Notes: generated by a model not told the origin, from the sequence alone. A stretch of 51,015 nt of DNA from an uncultured Saprospiraceae bacterium (GCA_937974575.1 CALJVI010000228.1:1-51015); one strand, 5' to 3'; positions 1 to 9,434 are shown, counted from the stretch's first letter. Made by a program: numbers and translations.

Positions 1-1
1 A

Positions 2-35
2 GAGGTTGTTTTCAGTTCGTTCTGAAAACAACCTC
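2..35 (+). terminator. Perfect 14-bp hairpin, probable terminator of an upstream gene
   Basis: A perfect 14-bp inverted repeat (GAGGTTGTTTTCAG and its complement) encloses a six-base TTCGTT loop. A T-run occurs about 15 bases later. It probably ends a gene lying before the window. The T-run is not immediately adjacent, so it could instead be an mRNA-stabilising hairpin. From here to the operator at 310 I see no gene or other recognisable feature. Confidence 0.5.
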
Positions 36-309
36 ACTATTTATAGAGAGATTTTTTTGAATTGTGGATGTATGAAAAAGAATGAATTCTAAGTGTTTAT
101 ATACAGCTAGAATCAAAGAGTTTTTATAAAATTAATCTTTACTTTTTTGCCCAAATGGACGTCTATAGTCCAGTGAGGTACAAGGATTAAAAATCACATG
201 TACGGCTTTCTTATATTGGAAAGGTGCAATCTGTTACTTGTGATGTTCCAATGTATAGTAGAAAGATCACCATAATTTTTTTGTTAAAATCGGAGTAGCA
301 ATTTATGGT

Positions 310-331
310 TGACTAATACATAAATTAGTCA
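310..331. promoter_or_regulatory. 8-6-8 inverted repeat upstream of aldehyde dehydrogenase (candidate operator)
   Basis: TGACTAAT and ATTAGTCA form a perfect inverted repeat with a six-base spacer, 69 bases before the aldehyde dehydrogenase ATG. A shorter inverted repeat (GATTC-tt-GAATC, 343-354) follows. The spacing suits a dimeric regulator. Neither repeat has an adjacent T-run, so termination is less likely. No regulator gene is adjacent, so the binding protein is unknown. Confidence 0.4.
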
Positions 332-399
332 TGCCGAAATATAGATTCTTGAATCATTTTTTTCAATGAAACTGAATATTAACTGTTTAAATAAATTTT

Positions 400-1875
400 A
401 TGCTAGCATCAGTAAAAGCATTTTTAAGTCAGAAGAAACGAAGTGCATATATAAATGGTCATTTTCAAAATGAGGGAAGTGGAAAAACGATTCCTGTGGT
501 TGATCCGGCTGAGGAGATAACTTTAGTTGAGGTAGATATATGTAACAGCGAAATCGTAAACGAAGCTGTTCAGGTAGCTTATCATGCATTAGAAAAAGGA
601 CAATGGTCGAAACTACTTTCCAATCAAAGAGAAAAAATGCTTATCCGCTATGCAGATATTATCGAGGATAATGGAGAAGAGTTGGCGGAGTTATTAGTCC
701 TTGAACATGGCAAATTGTTGGGGGATGCAAAAAAAGAAGTTTCCGCAGCGGTGAACTGCTTTCGATACTATGCAGGGTTTGCCACAAAAATTGAGGGATC
801 CACAATCGATGTTTCTCTTAGTGGTGGGCCCCATTTTGCTTTTACGAAAAGAGAACCAATAGGCGTAGTTGGAGCAATCGCTCCATGGAATGTACCAATA
901 ATGATGTATGCTTGGAAAATTGCACCTGCCTTAGCCTGTGGTTGCACCATAGTTTTCAAGCCTTCTGAAGAAACACCTTTGACTGCATTACGATTGGCAG
1001 AATTGTCAAAACAAGCTGATATACCAGATGGTGTAATTAATATTGTGACAGGAACAGGACATGAAACGGGACAAGCGATAATTAATCACCCACTAGTGTC
1101 TAAGATTACCTTTACAGGATCTACAGAAACTGGACGTATTATTGGGCAAAATTCGGCCAAGTTACTTAAAGAGTTTACTTTAGAATTGGGAGGGAAAAAC
1201 CCTGTGCTTGTTTTAGAAGATGCTGATTTTACTAAGGTACCAGCAGGTGTTTCGAAAGGTATTTTTTATAATCAAGGTCAAGTGTGTGTTTCTGGATCTC
1301 GTTTGTATCTACCAAAAAAGAAATTTGAAACTACCTTGGCTGACATAGCAGCAATTACTCAAAAAATGACTTTAGGGAGTGGTTTGGATCCAAATACTAA
1401 ATTGGGCCCAGTCGTTTCAAAAACTCATTTTGAAAAGGTGAATCAATATATTGAGCAAGGAAAGGCAGATAACATTGAGTTGGTTTCAGGGGGGAATTGC
1501 CCTTTTGATAAAGGTTATTTTATTGAACCTACCATTTTTGCAAATACAGAGAATAAACCTGTATCTATAAGTACAGAAGAAATATTTGGTCCGGTAATTA
1601 CTGCGATGCCCTATGATAGTCTGGATGACTTGCTAGAGAAGGCGAATAATACCAAATTTGGTTTATCGGCCAGCATTTGGACATCTGATTTAGGCAAAGC
1701 ACATTACCTAATAGATAAAGTAAAGGCAGGAATCATATATGTAAATTCTGCGGTTCGTTCGGATCCAAATTTACCTTTAGGCGGTTTTAAGCAAAGTGGT
1801 ATTGGGAAAGAGTTAGGTCGATCAGCGATTGAAGGCTTTACTAAATTAAAATCAGTTTGTATAAATTACAGCTAA
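400..1875 (+). CDS. NAD(P)-dependent aldehyde dehydrogenase
   Basis: 491 aa, full length for the ALDH superfamily. Visible hallmarks are the cofactor-binding stretch APWNVPIMMYAWKIAPAL followed by FKPSEETP, the Rossmann motif FTGSTETGR (about residue 240), the general-base glutamate in TLELGGKNP, the catalytic cysteine in NQGQVCVSGSRLY, and EEIFGPV near the C-terminus. It should oxidise an aldehyde to a carboxylate in the cytosol. It is followed after 66 bases by an amino-acid permease on the same strand. A class III aminotransferase lies 4 kb downstream, so the likely substrate is an aldehyde made by transamination of an amine or omega-amino acid (inference). The exact substrate cannot be read from sequence. 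The start is the first ATG after the candidate operator. Confidence 0.93.
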   Translation: MLASVKAFLSQKKRSAYINGHFQNEGSGKTIPVVDPAEEITLVEVDICNSEIVNEAVQVAYHALEKGQWSKLLSNQREKMLIRYADIIEDNGEELAELLVLEHGKLLGDAKKEVSAAVNCFRYYAGFATKIEGSTIDVSLSGGPHFAFTKREPIGVVGAIAPWNVPIMMYAWKIAPALACGCTIVFKPSEETPLTALRLAELSKQADIPDGVINIVTGTGHETGQAIINHPLVSKITFTGSTETGRIIGQNSAKLLKEFTLELGGKNPVLVLEDADFTKVPAGVSKGIFYNQGQVCVSGSRLYLPKKKFETTLADIAAITQKMTLGSGLDPNTKLGPVVSKTHFEKVNQYIEQGKADNIELVSGGNCPFDKGYFIEPTIFANTENKPVSISTEEIFGPVITAMPYDSLDDLLEKANNTKFGLSASIWTSDLGKAHYLIDKVKAGIIYVNSAVRSDPNLPLGGFKQSGIGKELGRSAIEGFTKLKSVCINYS

Positions 1876-1941
1876 TATCAAATTTGCAAGTGCCTATTTG
1901 AGAGATTAGTTAGAATAAATTCAATAACAGAAAAAATATTT

Positions 1942-3345
1942 ATGGGAGAACATCGCAATATAATAGGGGTTTCGACAGGAATCGCATCTATACTGAGTCT
2001 TATGCTGCTGGGGTCTTCTTTTTTGACCATCACACAAGGTATTAGTCTTGGAGGTTATATGTTTTTCGTAGCCCTTACTATTTCTTATATCCTTATGATG
2101 TGTCAAGCAACAAGTTTTGCTGAGTTATCAGGTATCATGCCATCAGAAGGAGCTGTTTACAACTATGTTACAGCAGGATTTGGACGTTTTATGGGGGTAA
2201 CAGCAACTTTAGCAGCTTATATTATTGTGACTGCTTTTGCTGCAAGTGCAGAGGTAGCAGTAGCAGGAATTTTTGTAAGGGAAAATTTTGGTGTACAATT
2301 TATTCCTACTGAATTCACTTTTCTCATTGGATGGCTTATCGTAATCGTTTGTATGTATATTAATCTTCGAGGATTGCAATTGTATTCTTTGTTAGAAAAC
2401 ATCATGTCTTATTTTAAATATGCGGTCATGGTAATTATTGGACTTATAGGTTTTTTCTTAACCAAGAAAGTTACAAATCTTTCCTACGTATGGGGAGATT
2501 CTACAATTGGAAGCGATTATTCTGCCTTATTTGCACTAGTTGGTTTGACACTATTTCTTTTTGTAGGTGCGGAGTATGTTACGCCGCTAGCTCCTGAAAT
2601 GAAAAATCATGAGAAAAATATACCACGTTCTTTATTTGGAGGTTTGACACTTTCCATTATCGCGATGTTCATTTTTGGAACAGCTATAACTTGGCAAGTT
2701 CCAAATGAAATAGTGACAGTACTAGAGAATGGTACTGTAGTAAAAGTATTAGATACCCCTGAAAGTGCATTAATGTTCGGAGAAGCGGTTTTAGGGTCAG
2801 TCGGAAAATGGTTTTTTGCCATCATAATATTAGTTGCAACAGTAGCATTGATAAACACGATTATTGCAAGTGTACCAAGAATTTTATTTGGGATGGCGAA
2901 AGATGGTATGTTGCCTAAAGTTTTCACAAAATTGCATCCGAAGTATCAAACTCCTTGGTTTGGAATTCTCTTTGTAGGGACTATTCCAATGGTCGGGGCC
3001 CTCTTGGTCGGGGAGAATATAGACGGTGTATTTTCTCTAATTCTCTCAGCTATATGTTCCTGGATTTTCTTTTATGCGTTGATAAATATTTCAGTTATTA
3101 AGTTAAGAATACGACGTAAAGACTTAAAACGTCCATATAAAGTGCCATTTTTTCCGATTCCTCAAATAGTTGCACTGATTGGTTTGTTGATTACTTTTTT
3201 TAATTTGACTCCTCCATTTTTGACTTTTTCGCAGATATATATTCCATTTTTCATAATGCTTTCTCTTTGTGCGCTATATGCTTTCTTTTGTGTAAAGAAG
3301 GATAGATGGAAGCCAGTTGAGCCTGAGGAGTTGATGAAGATATAA
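1942..3345 (+). CDS. APC-superfamily amino acid/polyamine permease
   Basis: 467 aa, almost entirely hydrophobic, with about 12 predicted membrane segments. The N-terminus carries the APC signature region (GVSTGIASILSLMLLGSSF) and a helix rich in small residues followed by EAAVY-like PSEGAVYNYV. It matches the amino acid-polyamine-organocation family in length and layout. It would import an amine or amino acid across the inner membrane. It follows the aldehyde dehydrogenase in the same direction with a 66-base gap, so the two are probably co-transcribed. The next gene has its own promoter at 3394-3424. Substrate is not determinable; the neighbouring aminotransferase and aldehyde dehydrogenase suggest an omega-amino compound or polyamine. 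Confidence 0.88.
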   Translation: MGEHRNIIGVSTGIASILSLMLLGSSFLTITQGISLGGYMFFVALTISYILMMCQATSFAELSGIMPSEGAVYNYVTAGFGRFMGVTATLAAYIIVTAFAASAEVAVAGIFVRENFGVQFIPTEFTFLIGWLIVIVCMYINLRGLQLYSLLENIMSYFKYAVMVIIGLIGFFLTKKVTNLSYVWGDSTIGSDYSALFALVGLTLFLFVGAEYVTPLAPEMKNHEKNIPRSLFGGLTLSIIAMFIFGTAITWQVPNEIVTVLENGTVVKVLDTPESALMFGEAVLGSVGKWFFAIIILVATVALINTIIASVPRILFGMAKDGMLPKVFTKLHPKYQTPWFGILFVGTIPMVGALLVGENIDGVFSLILSAICSWIFFYALINISVIKLRIRRKDLKRPYKVPFFPIPQIVALIGLLITFFNLTPPFLTFSQIYIPFFIMLSLCALYAFFCVKKDRWKPVEPEELMKI

Positions 3346-3393
3346 GTAGTTGGGGATTTGCATAAAACCTTAATTGTTGTTACGCAAAATGGA

Positions 3394-3424
3394 TTGATCT
3401 AAAAATCAAAACTATATAACTTTG
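3394..3424 (+). promoter_or_regulatory. Bacteroidota-type promoter (TTG-N20-TAACTTTG)
   Basis: TTG at 3394-3396 is followed after exactly 20 bases by TAACTTTG at 3417-3424. This is a full match to the Bacteroidota -33/-7 consensus (TTG, 19-21 bases, TAnnTTTG). It predicts a start near 3431 and a leader of about 110 bases for the Tm-1-like/HAD/aminotransferase operon, separating it from the upstream permease. Confidence 0.6.
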
Positions 3425-3539
3425 AAGGACGATGGTATACAGGTCTATATAATAAAGTTGTTGAAGGTGTTAAAAAATACTTCTGATAATATCTTTATTG
3501 TGTTTGTCAAAGACTTAAATAGATTTTTAAATTAGTAAA

Positions 3540-4790
3540 ATGAAGAAAAGAATACTAATTGTAGGGACTGGTGATACAAAATCTGAAGAATTACTCTTCA
3601 TGAAGCATTGTATATCTGAACAAGGTGGGATTCCGATCGTGATGGATGTTGGTGTGTTGAGTGGTCCAAGTTTTGAAGTTGAATATTCTCGACATGACGT
3701 AGCAAAAGCTGCTAATACATCCAATCAGAGTATTATTGATTTGGGAGATGAAAATAAAGCTATGACCAAAACAGCTGAAGGAGCAGTTAATCTTTCAGTA
3801 AAGTTATATGAGGATGGTGAAATTGATGGTGTGCTTATGTTAGGTGGAACCATGGGGACGGATTTGTCCTTGGATGTAGCAAATGCGCTGCCGTTTGGGT
3901 TTCCAAAATTTATAATCAGTACCATTTCTTTTTCTCACCTTATACCGCCTGAAAGATTGAGTCCCGATTTGATGATGATATTATGGTCGGGTGGCTTATA
4001 TGGATTGAACTCTATCTGTAAAGCTTCACTAAGTCAGGCTTGTGGAGCTGTTTTGGGTGCGACTAAATCAGTTGAACCTCCTACCTATGATAAACCAGTA
4101 ATTGGCATGTCTTCCTTAGGAAGCTCTGCATTAAAATATATGAAATTTCTCAAACCCGAATTGGAAAAAAGGGGGTTTGAATTAGCGGTCTTTCACACAA
4201 CAGGGCAGGGGGGGAGAGCCTTGGAGAATCTTGCGCTACAAAAGAAATTTGTTTGTGTAATGGATTTTTCTTTACAAGAAGTTGCGAATGAAATGAAAGG
4301 TTCTATTGTTACTTCTGGTGCGGACCGAATGGAGAATGCTGGCAAGATGGGAATCCCATTAATGGTAGCTCCTGGAGCAATCGATTTGATTGATACTCCA
4401 ACCTGGAAAGCGCTGACCGACGACTTGAGCAACCGAGAGTACCATGCGCATAACCGACTCATTGCATCTGTTACTATGCATCCAGATGAGCGTCGTGAAA
4501 TGGCTCATTTAATTTCTCAAAAAATGAAAATGGCAAAGGGTGAAACTGCTTTTTTCTTACCACTTTCAGGAATTGAAGAGTGGGACAGAAAAGGAAACCC
4601 TTTACATGATGCAGAAGGACATGCTGCCTTTTGTGATGAAATCAAAAAAGTTTTACCTAGTGAAGTTCACTTTGTAGAATTAGATGCACATATAAATGAC
4701 CAAGCTTTTTCTGATGCTGTTTTGAATTTATTTGATGAGTGGTTGGATAAAGGAATTATTTCAAAAGAGAAAATTAGGAAGAATGCTTAA
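3540..4790 (+). CDS. Tm-1-like ATP-binding domain protein (UPF0261 family)
   Basis: 416 aa, close to the usual ~400 aa of the UPF0261/Tm-1-like family. The N-terminus IVGTGDTKSEELLFM and the glycine-rich MLGGTMGTDLSLDVANALP are family hallmarks, as is PKFIISTISFS (about residues 120-130). The plant homologue Tm-1 binds ATP and blocks tobamovirus replication; the bacterial enzymatic role is not established. Here it is the first gene of a three-gene operon with a HAD hydrolase (8-base overlap, ATGCTTAA) and a class III aminotransferase. That suggests a metabolic rather than antiviral role. In many genomes a PEP-hydrolase-like TIM-barrel protein is paired with this family; none is present here. 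Function remains open. Confidence 0.82.
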   Translation: MKKRILIVGTGDTKSEELLFMKHCISEQGGIPIVMDVGVLSGPSFEVEYSRHDVAKAANTSNQSIIDLGDENKAMTKTAEGAVNLSVKLYEDGEIDGVLMLGGTMGTDLSLDVANALPFGFPKFIISTISFSHLIPPERLSPDLMMILWSGGLYGLNSICKASLSQACGAVLGATKSVEPPTYDKPVIGMSSLGSSALKYMKFLKPELEKRGFELAVFHTTGQGGRALENLALQKKFVCVMDFSLQEVANEMKGSIVTSGADRMENAGKMGIPLMVAPGAIDLIDTPTWKALTDDLSNREYHAHNRLIASVTMHPDERREMAHLISQKMKMAKGETAFFLPLSGIEEWDRKGNPLHDAEGHAAFCDEIKKVLPSEVHFVELDAHINDQAFSDAVLNLFDEWLDKGIISKEKIRKNA

Positions 4791-5451
4791 AGGACTATTG
4801 TTGGACTTCGGGAGTGTGATTAGTAAGTCTCTTTTTGAAAGACATCAAATCACAGAGGAAGCTTTGGGATTGGAAAAAGGGACGCTTAAATGGCAAGGGC
4901 CTTTTGATCCTGAGAGTGATGACTTGTGGATGTCTATGCAACGAGACGAAATTACAGAACGTCAATATTGGGGAACTCGTGCCAAACAAATTGGTGAATT
5001 ATTAGGTCACCAAAACTGGAGCATGCTCGACCTATTAAGAAGTATGGGCGGAGAAACAGATTACTCAAAAGTCCTTCGGCCACAAGCTGTAAGAACCATT
5101 GAGCTGGTAAAGAAGGCAGGTTTGAAAGTGGGTATTTTGAGTAATGAGATAGAGTTATTTACAGGAAAAAAATTTGTAGATAATTTGCCATTCCTGGATC
5201 ACTTAGACAGCTTTTACGATGCCACTCATTCCGATATTTTAAAACCTGACCCACGAGCATATGCTGGTGCCATGGAGAATTTCAACTTAAAACCAAATGA
5301 GGTTTTATTTGTAGACGACCAGTTACGAAATATCATGGGTGGAATGAAATTTGGCTTACGCACCTTTCATTTTGATATTACTGAACCTGATGCATGTTAC
5401 GACTATATATTGCAAGTGTTAAAAGTTAAAAATAATCCCACTATTTTGTGA
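4783..5451 (+). CDS. HAD-superfamily hydrolase (subfamily IA-like)
   Basis: 222 aa from the ATG at 4783. The ORF track starts 51 bases earlier, inside the previous gene. I chose 4783 because it puts motif I (LLLDFGSVI) at the N-terminus as usual and gives an 8-base ATGCTTAA overlap typical of translational coupling. HAD motifs in order: nucleophile Asp in LLLDFG, motif II Ser in VGILSNE, motif III Lys in ILKPDPRAY, motif IV VLFVDDQ. The second Asp of the DxD motif is Gly, as in the haloacid dehalogenase/epoxide-hydrolase-like branch, so it may be a dehalogenase-type rather than a classical phosphatase. Substrate unknown. Confidence 0.82.
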   Translation: MLKGLLLDFGSVISKSLFERHQITEEALGLEKGTLKWQGPFDPESDDLWMSMQRDEITERQYWGTRAKQIGELLGHQNWSMLDLLRSMGGETDYSKVLRPQAVRTIELVKKAGLKVGILSNEIELFTGKKFVDNLPFLDHLDSFYDATHSDILKPDPRAYAGAMENFNLKPNEVLFVDDQLRNIMGGMKFGLRTFHFDITEPDACYDYILQVLKVKNNPTIL

Positions 5452-5472
5452 AAAATATAAAGAAATTATATT

Positions 5473-6873
5473 ATGCCAATATCTATTAATCCCTCGGAGG
5501 AAAGAGAACAACAAATTAATCTGCATCATGTGCAAATGAATAAATGGAATGCCAAAGAGCAATGGCATCCTATGGGTCATCCTAATGATTCTTTGAAGAA
5601 CCCTCCGTTAATCATTACTAAAGGTAAAGGAGTACACATTGAAGACATAGATGGTAATAGCTATGTTGATGGTGTAGGTGGACTGTGGAACATTAACTGT
5701 GGATATGGTCGAGCGGAAATCAAAGAGGCAATTATAAAGCAGATGGATGAATTGGTTTATTATTCAACATTTAGAGGCACTTCGCATCCTCGCTCTATAG
5801 AGTTGTCCCATAAGTTACTAGAGATGACAAAAGTAGAGAACATGAGGCGTGTTTTTTACAGTTCAGGAGGGTCAGATGCGATGGAGACTGCAATGAAATT
5901 GGCAAGACAGTATTGGAAAATTTTAGGTCAAAAAGATCGATATAAATTTATTTCCCTTAAAGATGGATATCACGGTACTCATTTTGGATCTTCCTCGGTA
6001 ACCGGGAATGCTCGATTTAGAAGAGCTTATGAGCCAGCTTTACAGGGATGTTATCATATTGATTCCCCATGGATGTATCGAAACCCATTTACGGAGGATG
6101 ATCCTATTTTATTGGGGCAAAAGTGTGCAGAGCAGTTGGAAAGAATGATTGTCCATTTAGGAGCAGATACGGTAGCAGCTTTTATAGCAGAGCCTGTCTT
6201 AGGTGCTGGCGGGGTTATCGTTCCTCCTGAAAATTTCTACCCGCTTTGTCGAGAAATTTGTGATAAGCATGGTGTGCTTTTTATAGCTGATGAAGTGATT
6301 TGTGGATTTGGTAGAACAGGAGAAATGTTTGGTTCAAGAGGCACGGGTGTTAAGCCAGATATCATGACTTTAGCCAAGGGGATAACTTCTGGGTATATAC
6401 CATTGGGGGCTACTTTATTCAATGATAGAATAGATGATGCATTTGCAAACAACAATGATTCTATCGGAAGTATAGCCCATGGGTACACATATTCAGGTCA
6501 CCCTTTAGCGTGTGCAGCAGCATTAGCGTCATTGGATATCGTAGAAAAAGAGGATCTACCAGGTAATGCTAGTATTCAAGGTGATTATATGATGAGCCGA
6601 TTAAAGACATTTGAAGATAAATTTGCGAGTGTTGGAAATGTTCGTGGTAAGGGATTGATGGTTGCTATTGAAATGGTTTCAGATAAGAAAACCAAGAAGA
6701 AAGTAGGGAAACCTTATGTAGCTTCTATTTATAAAAAGACATTAGAGAGAGGGGCAATTGTTCGCACCTCAGGAAATAATCTGATTATTTCTCCACCATT
6801 AGTTATACAGAAAGAAGATGTGGATGTTATTGTAAATGCATTGGAACGGGCTTTTGAAGAAGTGATTTTGTAA
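5473..6873 (+). CDS. Class III (omega-amino) PLP-dependent aminotransferase
   Basis: 466 aa, normal length for the beta-alanine/putrescine/taurine:pyruvate aminotransferase group. Visible motifs are the phosphate-binding YSSGGSDAMETAMKLAR, the cofactor aspartate in FIADEVICGFGRTGEMFG, and the Schiff-base lysine in TLAKGITSGYIPLGA. The N-terminal WHPMGHPND segment resembles putrescine- and beta-alanine-pyruvate aminotransferases. It would convert an amine or omega-amino acid to an aldehyde or semialdehyde, which the aldehyde dehydrogenase at 400-1875 could oxidise (inference). It is third in the operon, 21 bases after the HAD gene, and is followed by a strong terminator. Confidence 0.9.
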   Translation: MPISINPSEEREQQINLHHVQMNKWNAKEQWHPMGHPNDSLKNPPLIITKGKGVHIEDIDGNSYVDGVGGLWNINCGYGRAEIKEAIIKQMDELVYYSTFRGTSHPRSIELSHKLLEMTKVENMRRVFYSSGGSDAMETAMKLARQYWKILGQKDRYKFISLKDGYHGTHFGSSSVTGNARFRRAYEPALQGCYHIDSPWMYRNPFTEDDPILLGQKCAEQLERMIVHLGADTVAAFIAEPVLGAGGVIVPPENFYPLCREICDKHGVLFIADEVICGFGRTGEMFGSRGTGVKPDIMTLAKGITSGYIPLGATLFNDRIDDAFANNNDSIGSIAHGYTYSGHPLACAAALASLDIVEKEDLPGNASIQGDYMMSRLKTFEDKFASVGNVRGKGLMVAIEMVSDKKTKKKVGKPYVASIYKKTLERGAIVRTSGNNLIISPPLVIQKEDVDVIVNALERAFEEVIL

Positions 6874-6891
6874 GTTTATTTTTTAGTTATT

Positions 6892-6925
6892 GACAGAAGG
6901 GGCTTAAACCCCTTCTGTCTTTTTT
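6892..6925 (+). terminator. Strong intrinsic terminator of the aminotransferase operon
   Basis: GACAGAAGGGG and CCCCTTCTGTC pair perfectly over 11 bp around a six-base loop and are followed directly by a run of six T. It lies 18 bases after the aminotransferase stop. Confidence 0.9.
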
Positions 6926-7057
6926 GAAGCATCAATGAATTTACTTTTGGAGCTTCAATGGTGTATGCATTGACACTTTTACATTGGAGCTATATAGGGT
7001 ATTGATGTGTTTAAGATATTTTGTGAAACTATCGACAGGGTCAAGTCAGTTTATTGT

Positions 7058-8255
7058 CTAATCATCAATTTTTTCATTTTTTAAGTATAGTCCTACATAA
7101 AAAATAAAAGCTGTAGCTAGGGTAGATAAGATAATTCCGCAAGTAATACTAAAAAGGGTCCCTTGATAGAAATGAGCAGAAATAGTGGTAATTATGGCGG
7201 CACCTAATATCATAGATGCTCCATAAATTGAAGATGCAAATCCTGCGATTTCAGAAAGTGGAGCAAGTGCAATGGTACTTGTATTGGGTAGAATAAAGCC
7301 AATTGAAGCAATGTAGCAAGAAAAGAACAACCCATGCTAACCAGAAGGGTACATCATCTATAAAATAGCAGATGATAAAGCCTGCTGATGCAAATATCGA
7401 TAAATTGATTCCATGTTTTAATAATTTTATAGGATGTTCTGTTTGAGTCTTTTTCTTGTTGTAGATTGTTGCAGCAACCATTATACCTGCGCTTAGTCCA
7501 AAAATGGGACCTACCAAATGAACTGCTATCCCATAAATGTCAACGATTAATAAAGAGACGTTTGTCAAAATTATTTGATAACCTGCAAAACTCGTCAGGA
7601 TTATTAGCATAGCCCACATACTTTCTCTAGAAGCCAAAATTAAATTTGCACTATTAGAAATTTGTTGACGAACGGTAAAAGCTTTATTTTTTTGTGGGTA
7701 TGTCTCGTAAGCAGTTAACCAGATAGATATTAGTAATATAGATCCTAATATTGGTGGGACCAAAAGAGCGGTTTTCCATCCATAATGTAGGTATAATATG
7801 CTTCCTAGTATTGGCGCAAATATGGGTGTGAATAAAAGAGCTGCAGTAAGCGATGACATTAATTTGGCTAGTGCTTTTCCATTAACTATATCTCTTGCAA
7901 TAGCACGTGCATTCACGGGCCCTGCTCCGCCTCCAATTCCTTGTAAAAATCGGCCAATAAGTAAGCCATCAAAGCTAGTTGAGAAAACAACAATTAGTCC
8001 AGCAAAAACATAAATTATTAGGCCTGTGTATGTAATTGGAATCCGACCAAATCTATCACTTAAGATGCCAAATGGAATCATGCTTAATCCATAACCAGCC
8101 AAGAATGAACTGACAATTAATTGCGATTTATTTTTATCGACTTGAAAATAATCAGTGATAGATGGCAGTATTGGAATACTAATATCAACCGCGACTGCCG
8201 TAATGACTATTAGTAAAAGAAGAGTATTTTGGTACCTGAGATTTCTTTTTTTCAC
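7058..8255 (-). pseudogene. Bcr/CflA-type MFS drug exporter, broken by a frameshift
   Basis: Two overlapping ORFs (7251-8255 and 7058-7330) together make one MFS protein of about 395 aa, the normal length for Bcr/CflA multidrug exporters. The first part has MFS motif A (GILSDRFGRIPI) and the motif C-like helix (RFLQGIGGGAGPVNARAIARDIV). The second supplies the last two helices (GFILPNTSTIALAPL onward). The shift lies near 7321-7324: removing one base of an AAAA run (TTTT on the coding strand) rejoins WVVL to SCYIASIGF. It is either a genuine one-base insertion, leaving a protein without its last two helices, or a sequencing error. GTG start at 8255, 3 bases after the AraC stop, so it is co-transcribed with the regulator. 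Confidence 0.8.
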
Positions 8256-8258
8256 GTA

Positions 8259-9155
8259 TTAGGCATCTTGTCCTCTTCGGTACTGATTCGGTGTAAGCCC
8301 AAATTCGTCTTTGAATTTATTTGAAAAATATGGGGCATGTTCATAGCCCAATTCATAAGCAATCTGCTTTAAGCTTAGGTTAGAATAAGCTAATAGGCGT
8401 TTGGCTTCAAGCATAGTACGCTCAACGTGCAGGCGTTTGGCTGTCTTTTTTGTAAACCTTTTTATGATTTCAGAAAGTTTCCTTCGACTCAATCCTAATT
8501 TTTGAGCATAAAAGGTTATGTTATGTTCCTTTAAAAAATGTTTTTCTAGTAAATCTACAAAAGCTTGATAAAGCACCTTCTCATTGTTTTTCGTATTTGA
8601 GACTCGTTCTGTTTGAGCAATTCGAGCTCTTCGCTCTAGGATCAAAACTAAGGCTATTAATAGATGTTGCATAATACCTTTACTTAAGGAAAAGTCACTA
8701 GCTTTTAGATATTCCGACTCTAATAATATAAACATATTAACACATTGATTCATCTCCTCTGAGGATATCATCATTTGATGATTGTCGTCTCCTAGATAGC
8801 CTTTGAAGCAAGCGTAAAATGTGGTTTTATAACTAGTGCCGCTTGATGGGATAAATTCATTATTATAGCGTACGAAAAAACCTTTTATATTTTCGATTTT
8901 TAGAATCTCATGAACATGCCCTTCTTCCAAAGTACAGATTTCAGGAAAAGTAATTTTATTTTCAATTCCATCTATAGAGTGAGTCAGTACACCTTCTGTG
9001 ACAAAGATTAATTCGTGAAAGGTGTTTGTATATGGCTTATTTAGTATTAAATTTAGGTCAATGTCTTCTAAACGAAGTATGCAAAGCCCGTCTTTATCCC
9101 GAAACAGTTGCTCCATTTTTAACTTGACTGACTTCTTGAATTCCATGATTGACAT
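8259..9155 (-). CDS. AraC-family transcriptional regulator
   Basis: 298 aa. The N-terminal ~150 residues look like a cupin-type sensor half (LIFVTEGVLTHSIDG, ICTLEEGHVHEI). The last ~100 residues are a double helix-turn-helix of AraC type: FYAQKLGLSRRKLSEIIKRF, then LSLKQIAYELGYEHAPYFSNKFKDEFGLTPNQYR, the classic second helix-turn-helix signature. It is immediately followed by an MFS exporter (stop and GTG start 3 bases apart), so local control of the exporter is likely. It may also control the homogentisate operon 0.5 kb upstream on the same strand (inference). The effector is unknown, possibly an aromatic compound given the neighbourhood. Confidence 0.9.
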   Translation of the reverse strand: MSIMEFKKSVKLKMEQLFRDKDGLCILRLEDIDLNLILNKPYTNTFHELIFVTEGVLTHSIDGIENKITFPEICTLEEGHVHEILKIENIKGFFVRYNNEFIPSSGTSYKTTFYACFKGYLGDDNHQMMISSEEMNQCVNMFILLESEYLKASDFSLSKGIMQHLLIALVLILERRARIAQTERVSNTKNNEKVLYQAFVDLLEKHFLKEHNITFYAQKLGLSRRKLSEIIKRFTKKTAKRLHVERTMLEAKRLLAYSNLSLKQIAYELGYEHAPYFSNKFKDEFGLTPNQYRRGQDA

Positions 9156-9393
9156 TTATGTTACTACAATCTATCAAGATCATAGTAGTATTGTGAGTGC
9201 CTTGCGTGACTGCTCTTGATATATTTGGTCTTTGGCGAGTTAATGCATTTTTTAAAAAAAAAGATAGATAATTACATTGCAAAATTTACTATCACTAGAT
9301 TTTCTTCAAAGTCCTCTGTGTTTGGCAATTCCTCTAAGTTACCTAATCTTCCCAAATTATTACATGTAAATACCTTGCTATTTCTTGCACTGT

Positions 9394-9434
9394 AAGGGAG
9401 TTTGCTAAGGCTGTTCCCTTTTAATTGAAGGGAA
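9394..9434. repeat. Three-arm alternating hairpin (attenuator-like)
   Basis: AAGGGA (9394-9399), TTCCCTT (9414-9420) and AAGGGAA (9428-9434) allow two mutually exclusive stems using the middle arm. It lies about 240 bases upstream of the AraC gene, which is transcribed away from it on the minus strand, so it could fall in that leader. Arms are short and conservation is unknown. The surrounding intergenic stretch 9156-9670 holds no gene that I can see. Confidence 0.25.
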
